Assembly: GCF_004765605.1 (NCBI RefSeq)
Contig: NZ_SRLC01000001.1
Span: 2,108,001 to 2,172,000, forward strand
Reading direction: 5' to 3'
Length of the DNA: 64,000 bases
Origin: Hymenobacter aquaticus
GTDB taxonomy: Bacteria > Bacteroidota > Bacteroidia > Cytophagales > Hymenobacteraceae
Shown one piece after another: positions 52,236 to 59,116 of this stretch. The notes under the pieces were generated by a model that saw nothing but the letters and a program-made list of their open reading frames with translations, ran no database searches and was not told the origin of the DNA. The number at the start of each line of letters is the position of its first letter. Within the stretch, counting starts at the first letter, position 1. Position numbers and translations under genes: made by a program.

Positions 52236-53906
52236 CTACGAGGCCAGCGGCTCGCGGAAACCCACCCAGGTGAAGCGCTTGATGACGAACTCGGGGTTGG
52301 TGAAGGAGGCGTTGCCGGCCGGGTTGCCGCCCGTCACGTGGAAGTCGGAGAAGCCCGCGTTCTGGTTCACGTAGATGCCGCCGGTCAGGTTGAAGCTGAC
52401 GGGCGTGCCGGCCAGGCCCATTTCATCCATGATCTGCTCTTTCACCTGCGCATCCGTCGTGTAGGCCCCGCAGCTGATGGCCCCGTACTCCCGGGCCAGC
52501 TGGGCGGCCAGCCGGATGCTTTCCTGCGTGTCCCGGGTTTTGATAACCAGCATAATGGGCCCGAACAGCTCCTGGCTAAACTGCTCGATGCGGGCCGCCT
52601 CCACCTCGTGAATGCAGGGCGAGCAGGTGCGCGCGTTTTCGTACACCGGGTGGGCCACCGGGCCGTAGGGCAGAATGCTGCGGCCCCCGTCCAGGGTCAG
52701 CTGCTGCACGCGGGCGTAGGTAGCGGGGCTCTGAATGGCGCCCAACACGTGCGGCCCGGCTTTGGGGTTGGTGGCCAGGCTGGTCACGGCGGCGGCCAGC
52801 TTCTGCACCACTTCCTCGTAGGGCACCACCGTGCCGGCCACGCGCACGCCGCCGGCCGGAATAAAGAAATTCTGGGGCGCGGTGCACATCTGCCCCGAGT
52901 ACAAACTCACCGAAAAGGCCAGGTTCTGGGCTACCTTGTCCAGGTCGTCGCAGGAGTCCAGAATGACGGAGTTAACCCCGGTTTTCTCGGTAAACACGGT
53001 TTTGCCCTTCAGGCTTTCGATGTAGTCGCCAAACTGGGCGCCGCCGGTGTAGTCGATGAGCTTCACGGCGGGGCTTTCGGCCAGGTCCCGGGCAATCAGC
53101 CGGTCGGCGGCATCCACGCCGAGCTGGCAGACGTTGGGGTCCAGGTCGTAGGCGGCCAGCACCTTCTGCACCTCCGCCACCACAATGGCAATGGGCAGCA
53201 CGGCCTGCGGGTGGGGCTTCACGATAACCGGGTTGCCGGTTACGAGGGAGGCAAACAGGCCCGGCACCGAGTTCCAGGTGGGAAAAGTGGAGCAGCCAAT
53301 GACCAGCCCTACGCCCTTGGGCACGGCCCGCCAGGTTTTCATCAGCGCCAGGTTATACTTGCCCATGGGCTTTTCCCAGCGGGTTTCCTCCGGGAAGCGG
53401 GTCTGCTCCTCGTAGCCGGCGGCAATGGCCTCCAGGGCCCGGTCGGCGGCGTGGGGGCCGCTGGCCTGAAACGCCATCAGAAAAGCCTGCCCGGTGGTGT
53501 GCATGGTGGCGTAGGCAATTTCGAAAAACCGGTCCTTGATGCCGTCGAGGGCCTCGGTGAGCAGGGCCGCGCGCTGGGCGGGCTTGAGCTTGCGCCACGG
53601 GTCGAAGCTGGCCTGGGCGCGCTGCACCAGCGTTTCGGGCGCGAAGTACGGGTAGTGCACCCCCAAGGGCTGCTGCTCCCACGGCGACTCCTCCTGCCCC
53701 ACCCAGGCTTCGGCCCCGGGCTGGCGCAGCTCGGCGAAGCGCTGATTACGCTGGCGCTCAAAGGCTTCGCGGCCCAGCCGGTCGGCGTCGGGCCCGTAGA
53801 TTTCGGGGGAGGGGTTTTCGGGAAAGGCGGCGAAGAAGGTGCGGCCGTGCAGGGCCCGGATGGCGGTGTCGATGGTATCCTGGTGGCGCTGGGCGGGAAG
53901 AGTCAT
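52236..53906 (-). CDS. paaN: PaaN-like aldehyde dehydrogenase
   Basis: 556 residues. ALDH superfamily, with the catalytic cysteine at C341 in LYSGQMCTAPQNFF, NAD-binding TGGAQFGDYIESLKGKTVFTEKTG and an NVCQLG region. An N-terminal extension of about 85 residues (FAAFPENPSPEIYGPDA) matches phenylacetic acid degradation protein PaaN rather than PaaZ, which also has a MaoC hydratase domain absent here. Known role: aldehyde oxidation after ring opening in phenylacetate catabolism; no other paa genes are in the window. ATG at 53906 chosen; longer upstream starts run into the neighbouring promoter region. Confidence 0.88.
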   Translation of the reverse strand: MTLPAQRHQDTIDTAIRALHGRTFFAAFPENPSPEIYGPDADRLGREAFERQRNQRFAELRQPGAEAWVGQEESPWEQQPLGVHYPYFAPETLVQRAQASFDPWRKLKPAQRAALLTEALDGIKDRFFEIAYATMHTTGQAFLMAFQASGPHAADRALEAIAAGYEEQTRFPEETRWEKPMGKYNLALMKTWRAVPKGVGLVIGCSTFPTWNSVPGLFASLVTGNPVIVKPHPQAVLPIAIVVAEVQKVLAAYDLDPNVCQLGVDAADRLIARDLAESPAVKLIDYTGGAQFGDYIESLKGKTVFTEKTGVNSVILDSCDDLDKVAQNLAFSVSLYSGQMCTAPQNFFIPAGGVRVAGTVVPYEEVVQKLAAAVTSLATNPKAGPHVLGAIQSPATYARVQQLTLDGGRSILPYGPVAHPVYENARTCSPCIHEVEAARIEQFSQELFGPIMLVIKTRDTQESIRLAAQLAREYGAISCGAYTTDAQVKEQIMDEMGLAGTPVSFNLTGGIYVNQNAGFSDFHVTGGNPAGNASFTNPEFVIKRFTWVGFREPLAS

Positions 53907-54045
53907 AAGAACTTGGGAAAGAGACAAAACGGTGGTTGGCGGCGAATTTGGCGGGGTTAGTCGAAAACTGTAGCGCCGGGCTCCGCAACTACGCCCCGGC
54001 AGGGCTAAATTTACGTACCTAACGGCGAACCCCGAAGTCCCTGCT

Positions 54046-56868
54046 ATGCCCCAACTGCTACGTTTCCTGCTTCTTTTTGGCTTACTCTGCGGCGTATTGC
54101 CGGGCCGGGCGCAGTCGGTCGGGGCCCCGCAGCTGCCCTGCACGCTGGTTTTTAAGCTCCGGCCCGAGCTCAAGGGCCTGGGCACGGCCACCGACGTCGC
54201 CCACCCGGCGCTGCGGCAGGCGCTGGCGCAGATCGGAGCCGCCGGCATCCGCCAGAAGTTTCCGCGCACCCTGCCCGCCAGCCCCGAAGTGCCCGGCTCC
54301 GTGGATTTGCAGCTGGTGTACCAGGTAATGCTCAAAGGCGACGTGCCGCTGGCCAAAGCCTGCCGCACGCTGCTGCAAACCGGCCTGCTGGAATACGCCG
54401 AGCCCCTGAACTACCGCGCCCCGCTCTACCAGCCCAACGACCCGCTGTCGGATTCGACCAACACGGCCGGGCAGTTTTACCTGAAAAACATCCAGGCCTA
54501 CCGCGCCTGGGACGTCACGAAGGGCGACACGAGCATCGTCATCGGCATCACCGATACGGGCACGCGCTACAGCCACGAGGATTTGCGCAACCAGCTCAAG
54601 AAAAACTACGCCGACCCCATCGACGGCCTCGACAACGACAACGACGGCTACGTCGACAACTTCCGGGGCTGGGACCTAGCCGACAACGACAACGACGCCT
54701 CCATCAACATGGCCGTGTTTCAGCCCGTGCACGGCATTCTGGTGACGGGCTGCGCCGTGGCTCAGCCCGACAACGGCGTGGGCCTGGCCGGCGTCGGCTT
54801 CAAGTGTAAGTATCTGCCGCTCAAGATTTACCCCAACACGGCCACCGGCAGCTTCGCCGGCTTCGAGGCCATCGTGTACGCCGCCGACCACGGCTGCCAG
54901 GTTATCAACCTCTCGTGGGGCAGCCCCGGCAGCCGGTCGCAGTTCGAGCAGGACGTCATCACCTACGCCGCTCTCAACCGCAACGCCGTGGTGGTGGCCG
55001 CCGCCGGCAATACCAACGCCGAGCTGGACTTTTACCCCGCCAGCTACGACCATGTGATTTCGGTAGCGGCCCTGGCCCCCAACGATGAGAAGTCGGGCCC
55101 GGCCACCTACAGCAGCCACGTGTCGCTGAGCGCGCCCGGCGAGCAGGTCCTCACTATTCTGGGCAACAACGACAGCGACTATTTCCCGGTGAACGGCTCC
55201 TCGTTTGCCTCGCCGCTGGTAGCCGGCGCGGCGGCCCTGGTGCGCAGCCGTTTCCCGCAGTTCACCGCCGACCAGGTAGCGGCCCAGCTGCGCCAGACCG
55301 CCGACGACGTGTATGGCCTGCCCGGCAACACGACTTTGCGCGGCAAGCTCGGCACCGGCCGCCTCAACGTGCACCACGCCGTGAGCCAGAATACGCAGCG
55401 GGAAGCCCGGATTCTGAGCAGCCAGCTGCTGCCCGCCCGCCAGGCCTACCAGCCCAACGACACGTTTCAGGTGGTGGTGGCCCTGCAAAACCTGCTGCAG
55501 CCGGTAACGGGGCTGCGCGTCACGCTCACGTCCCTTTCGCCCTACCTGACGGTGCGGCAGGGTACCTTCGCGACCGGCACGCTGGCCACGCTGGCGCGCG
55601 CCACTAACGCGGCGGCCCCGTTTCGCCTCGTGGTGGCCGGCGCGGTGCCCATCAACACCCGCGTCGAGCTGCGCTACCGCCTCACGGCCGACAACGGCTA
55701 CCAGACCGACCAGTTTCTGACCGTGACGCTCAACCCCGACTACGTGGTGCTCGACGCCAGCGACCTGCACCTGACGCTGACCAGCCGCGGCAGCCTGGGC
55801 TACGACGGTATCGGCTCCGACCTGGGCCAGAGCGTGACCTACCAGGGCAGCGCCCCGCTGCTCTACGAAGGCGGCCTGATGGTAGCAACTTCGCCCACCA
55901 GGGTAGCCGACCGGGTGCGCAACGAGCGAAATGCCGCCAGCCCCGACTTTTACTCCCTCACCCAAATAGCCCTGAGCCGCCAGCCGGCGCGGGCCACGCA
56001 GGAGGCCTACGGGGTCTTTCAGGATTCCGTGCCCACGGCCAAGCGCACCGGCACGGTCGGCGTGCGGATCCGGCAGCGCGGCTACGCCTGGGCCTCAGCG
56101 GCTGACCGGGACTATGCCATTGTCGAATACCAGCTCAAAAACGTAACGCCCGATACGCTAAAGCCTTTGTACGCGGGCCTGTTCATGGATTGGGACGTGC
56201 TGCCCGACGCCAACCGCAACACGGCCGCCTGGGACTCGGTGCGCGCCCTGGGCTACGTCCACGACCGGGAAAACCCGACCGTATTCACTGGGGTGAAGCT
56301 GCTAGGGGGTGGAACGCCGGCCTGCTATTCCATCAACAACGGGGCCCCGGCGGGTTCTGCCGTGCGCCTGGCCGACGGGTTCAGCAGTGCCGAAAAGTTT
56401 CTGACCCTCAGCAACAAAGCCCGCCAAAGCAGCGCGGGGCTTACCGCCGGCACCGACGTGTCGCAGGTGGTAGGCGCGGCCCTGCGGCCCCTGGCGCCCG
56501 GCGACTCATCCGTCGTGGCTTTTGCCGTGCTGGGGGCCCCTACCCTGGCCGCACTCCAGGCCGCCGCCGACGCGGCCCAGGCGCGCTACAACGTAGTGTT
56601 GCCCACGCGTAGCCCCGCTCAGCAGCAGGCCAATTGGCAGGTGTACCCCAACCCGGCCCGCACCCAGCTGTGGGTTGACGTGCCAGGCGCGGCCGCAGCC
56701 ACCGAGGTAACGCTGCTGACCAGCCTGGGACAGGTGGTAGCCCAGCAGCGTATTTCCGGCGTTCATAGTCGGCTGAACGTACGCCTGCTGCCCGCCGGCA
56801 TGTATCTGCTGCGCGTTGCCGGGCCGCAGGGTGTATGGTCGCGCCGCGTGATTATCGGGCTTGAATAA
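54046..56868 (+). CDS. Secreted subtilisin-like serine protease (S8) with T9SS domain
   Basis: 940 residues. Signal peptide ending GRAQS, a prodomain-like segment to about 125, then the S8 catalytic domain: D170 (GITDTGT), H229 (HGILVTG) and S386 (NGSSFASPLVAG). Calcium-type DNDNDG clusters lie at 197-217. After residue 440 there are beta-sandwich regions and a T9SS sorting domain (VYPNPARTQLW to the end). Secreted protease for extracellular protein digestion. It lies 139 bp from the divergent paaN and is followed by a terminator. Confidence 0.93.
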   Translation: MPQLLRFLLLFGLLCGVLPGRAQSVGAPQLPCTLVFKLRPELKGLGTATDVAHPALRQALAQIGAAGIRQKFPRTLPASPEVPGSVDLQLVYQVMLKGDVPLAKACRTLLQTGLLEYAEPLNYRAPLYQPNDPLSDSTNTAGQFYLKNIQAYRAWDVTKGDTSIVIGITDTGTRYSHEDLRNQLKKNYADPIDGLDNDNDGYVDNFRGWDLADNDNDASINMAVFQPVHGILVTGCAVAQPDNGVGLAGVGFKCKYLPLKIYPNTATGSFAGFEAIVYAADHGCQVINLSWGSPGSRSQFEQDVITYAALNRNAVVVAAAGNTNAELDFYPASYDHVISVAALAPNDEKSGPATYSSHVSLSAPGEQVLTILGNNDSDYFPVNGSSFASPLVAGAAALVRSRFPQFTADQVAAQLRQTADDVYGLPGNTTLRGKLGTGRLNVHHAVSQNTQREARILSSQLLPARQAYQPNDTFQVVVALQNLLQPVTGLRVTLTSLSPYLTVRQGTFATGTLATLARATNAAAPFRLVVAGAVPINTRVELRYRLTADNGYQTDQFLTVTLNPDYVVLDASDLHLTLTSRGSLGYDGIGSDLGQSVTYQGSAPLLYEGGLMVATSPTRVADRVRNERNAASPDFYSLTQIALSRQPARATQEAYGVFQDSVPTAKRTGTVGVRIRQRGYAWASAADRDYAIVEYQLKNVTPDTLKPLYAGLFMDWDVLPDANRNTAAWDSVRALGYVHDRENPTVFTGVKLLGGGTPACYSINNGAPAGSAVRLADGFSSAEKFLTLSNKARQSSAGLTAGTDVSQVVGAALRPLAPGDSSVVAFAVLGAPTLAALQAAADAAQARYNVVLPTRSPAQQQANWQVYPNPARTQLWVDVPGAAAATEVTLLTSLGQVVAQQRISGVHSRLNVRLLPAGMYLLRVAGPQGVWSRRVIIGLE

Positions 56869-56939
56869 GACCGCGCATTTTCTCCCCAACTAGTGACTCA
56901 GCGGCATGTTTTCCGGCCGGTTTGGTTTTTCATTCACGC

Positions 56940-56976
56940 AAAAAGCCGCTCCCAGTAGCACTGAGAGCGGCTTTTT
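56940..56976 (+). terminator. Rho-independent terminator
   Basis: AAAAAGCCGCTC pairs with GAGCGGCTTTTT around a 13-base loop, 72 bp after the protease gene, and also facing the minus-strand gene at 56999. Confidence 0.8.
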
Positions 56977-56998
56977 GTATGTAGTAGACGAAGCGAAG

Positions 56999-57343
56999 TT
57001 AAAGCGCCAGCGCCAGCCATTCCTCATCGGTCAGGCCGTAGTCGGCGGGGTTGGCGCGCAGCAGCTGGTGCCGGTCGAGCAGCTCGGCTACCGGGCGGGG
57101 CACCACCAGGAAATGGCGGGCCATGTTTTCCAGGGCTTTGCGGCCCCGGCGAATCCAGAAGGTACCGCGGGCCGGATGCACCTGCACGGTCGGGTCGACG
57201 ACGAGGGCGGCCTGCAGCCAGTCATCGGGCGAGGCCAGGGTGGTGTTTTGGCCACTCCCGAGCTCCTGACGCAAAAACTGAACAAAGCGGCTTTGCAGTG
57301 CCGACGGCAAGGAAGAGAACAGGCAAGGTGCGGTGGTGTTCAT
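56999..57343 (-). CDS. Hypothetical cytosolic protein
   Basis: 114 residues: LPSALQSRFVQFLRQELGSGQNTTLASPDDWLQAALVVDP, then FWIRRGRKALENMARHFLVVP and YGLTDEEWLALAL. Mixed helix and strand, no signal. Not recognised. The gene is convergent with the protease and has its own long AT-rich upstream region. Confidence 0.65.
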   Translation of the reverse strand: MNTTAPCLFSSLPSALQSRFVQFLRQELGSGQNTTLASPDDWLQAALVVDPTVQVHPARGTFWIRRGRKALENMARHFLVVPRPVAELLDRHQLLRANPADYGLTDEEWLALAL

Positions 57344-57862
57344 AGCGGAGCAGACTATCAGTAAGGTAGGTCAGTATCCGATACGGATGCCGGCCGTTAG
57401 GGATACGCCAAGATGAAGAGAATCTGAGAAGAAATCAGGAAAATTTCAACTTATGTTGTTTGGCTGCTCGGCTGGCGGCCCGGGCTTGCTAGCCGCCGCC
57501 CGCTCCATTGGTTGCCGCGCCACCGTTACCGTCCCGCCCAAATATTGGTGATATCAGGTCGAACCGGGCTTTTCGCGGGGTCGAATACCTAATATTCTTA
57601 CTATCAACGGTTAGCGGCTTACGCAAAACATCAAGCCAATGATATTAGCAATTACGGATTCAAAGAACCGAAATAAGTTCCCAACAAGCTAAAAATAGGA
57701 AACCCATATATACACTTTAATATCATTTTAATCCTACCAATACCCCAATTAAAAGCGCAAATCCTTATTTATTTTCTACCTAATATTTTTAGTTAAAAAA
57801 TAATATCCGTATTTTTGGATATGCGCAGAACGAAGAAGACCAGCCTTCCTTTTCCTCTCCCC
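57344..57862. other. AT-rich non-coding region
   Basis: About 519 bp. The distal part (57590-57815) is strongly AT-rich for this genome and holds a near-inverted stretch TAATATTTTTAGTTAAAAAATAAT and a -7-like TATTTTTG (57810-57817), which would put the transcript start after 57821 and favour the ATG at 57863 for the next gene. No small gene could be supported. Confidence 0.5.
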
Positions 57863-58078
57863 ATGCAGCAGTACGCCCGCTGCATCGACGCCTCCAGCCG
57901 CCCCGCCGACCACATCGGCGACTGGCCCGAAATGGGTTTTGTTTATCCGGTGCAGTATCGGCCCAACGCCCGCACCGGCCAGCTGCAGGTGCACGTCCTG
58001 GGGTTTTATGCCGAGCGGCCGTACGGCGCCTTTAACTGCCGGCGGTTCGAGCCGGTAGCTCATATCTGGCTCAACTAG
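57863..58078 (+). CDS. Small hypothetical protein
   Basis: 71 residues: MQQYARCIDASSRPADHIGDWPEMGFVYPVQYRPNAR, then LQVHVLGFYAERPYGAFNCRRFEP. Beta-rich, no signal peptide, function unknown. The ATG at 57863 is preferred over 57821 because a -7 box sits immediately upstream of the latter. A terminator follows. Confidence 0.65.
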   Translation: MQQYARCIDASSRPADHIGDWPEMGFVYPVQYRPNARTGQLQVHVLGFYAERPYGAFNCRRFEPVAHIWLN

Positions 58079-58101
58079 CCGGGAGCCACCTATTCTCCAT
58101 T

Positions 58102-58126
58102 AGCCACCTTCCGGGGTGGCTTTTTT
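58102..58126 (+). terminator. Rho-independent terminator
   Basis: AGCCACC pairs with GGTGGCT around a 6-base loop, then six T, 23 bp after the small gene. Confidence 0.75.
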
Positions 58127-58230
58127 ATTGCCTGCCCCCTGCCCATCGGGTCGGGGAAGCAGGCCGCGCCGGGCGCTGGTAACTTCTGGCCCACCTGCTA
58201 CTTTTACGCACTTTACCCGCGCTTTACCAG

Positions 58231-58635
58231 ATGACCGACCCCACCAACGCCGAACAGCTCTATAGTATCCCGGCACCATACCGCCGCATGGAAAACATGC
58301 ACATTCTGTTCTGGCTGCTCAAGGACATCGGCTGGTGCATGATCTGGAAGCCCCTGGGTATCACGATGATATTTCCCACGCTCATCATTGCCCTAGTTAT
58401 CACCTGGCGCACCCGCGACATCCGGGCGGAGCTGGCCCACAACCTGGCCATCGTGTTCTGGATTTCGGCCAACTCCTACTGGATGATCAGCGAGTTTTTG
58501 GGCTTCGACACGGTGCGGGTCTGGGGCAGCCTCACGGGCAAGCACCTAGCCCTGCTGCCCTTCCTGACCGGCCTGTTCATCCTGCTATATTATTATCTGG
58601 TGCAGAAACCCCGGGAACAACCAGCAGCAACCTAA
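58231..58635 (+). CDS. Small polytopic membrane protein
   Basis: 134 residues with three or four helices: HILFWLLKDIGWCMIWKPLGITMIFPTLIIALVITW, NLAIVFWISANSYWMISEFLGF and LALLPFLTGLFILLYYYLVQ. The LKDIGWC / WISANSYWMxxEF pattern looks conserved, but I do not know the family. Followed 22 bp later by another small membrane protein. Confidence 0.75.
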   Translation: MTDPTNAEQLYSIPAPYRRMENMHILFWLLKDIGWCMIWKPLGITMIFPTLIIALVITWRTRDIRAELAHNLAIVFWISANSYWMISEFLGFDTVRVWGSLTGKHLALLPFLTGLFILLYYYLVQKPREQPAAT

Positions 58636-58657
58636 ATATTCATAATTCCAGCCTATC

Positions 58658-58933
58658 ATGTACCTTCTCTACTTATTTCCAGCCCTCATTACAGTGGCCC
58701 TTGTTATGGTGCAAACGAAGGCCCAAGCCCACAAGAACGTAGCGCTTGAGTTGCACATGCTGCGTCATATAGTCCTGGTAAGCAGCGGCGTGGCCGTGCT
58801 TGGTCACTGGCTGCTGTTCAGCTCGTGGTATCTGGCACTGGCAGATACGGCGTTTGTCTACGGGGCTTTCTTAGCCATACTTATTCTGCTGCCCTTGTGC
58901 CTCAACTACTGCGTTATCAAACTATTCTATTAA
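58658..58933 (+). CDS. Small membrane protein
   Basis: 91 residues, three helices (MYLLYLFPALITVALVMVQ, IVLVSSGVAVLGHWLLFSSWYLAL, AFLAILILLPLCLNYCVIKLFY). No known domain. It follows the previous membrane protein and precedes the duplicated aconitase terminator region, so the two genes may form a unit. Confidence 0.7.
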   Translation: MYLLYLFPALITVALVMVQTKAQAHKNVALELHMLRHIVLVSSGVAVLGHWLLFSSWYLALADTAFVYGAFLAILILLPLCLNYCVIKLFY

Positions 58934-58990
58934 CCTCCCAGTAGCACAGCACGCTGGCATTGATAACTACCCTGCCCAAAAACCAGGAAA

Positions 58991-59029
58991 GTAAAAAGGC
59001 CGCCTCATTGGTTGAAGCGGCCTTTTTAC
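58991..59029. terminator. Bidirectional terminator, related to the aconitase terminator
   Basis: GTAAAAAGGCCGC pairs with GCGGCCTTTTTAC, 13-base loop. Similar in sequence and position to the terminator at 62047-62084; both are followed by the aconitase-like 3' block. Confidence 0.85.
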
Positions 59030-59067
59030 AAGTAATGAAACCAGCATTACTTCGGCGACAACTGCGC

Positions 59068-59116
59068 CTAGCCCGACTCTTTCCGACGGATCAGGTTCAG
59101 GGCCGAGCCGGCTTTA
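59068..59116 (-). pseudogene. Remnant of the aconitase gene 3' end
   Basis: On the minus strand the reading frame [15 protein letters not shown] plus stop (59068-59116) matches the true aconitase end [18 protein letters not shown] 30-bp stretch at 59087-59116 is identical to 62142-62171. Only the last 15 codons remain, now overlapped by the stop of the VIT gene in another frame. Confidence 0.85.

Noticed and set aside
52218..53960. Long plus-strand frame across paaN
   Set aside because: Antiparallel to a clear ALDH gene; His/Gly-rich translation without domains.
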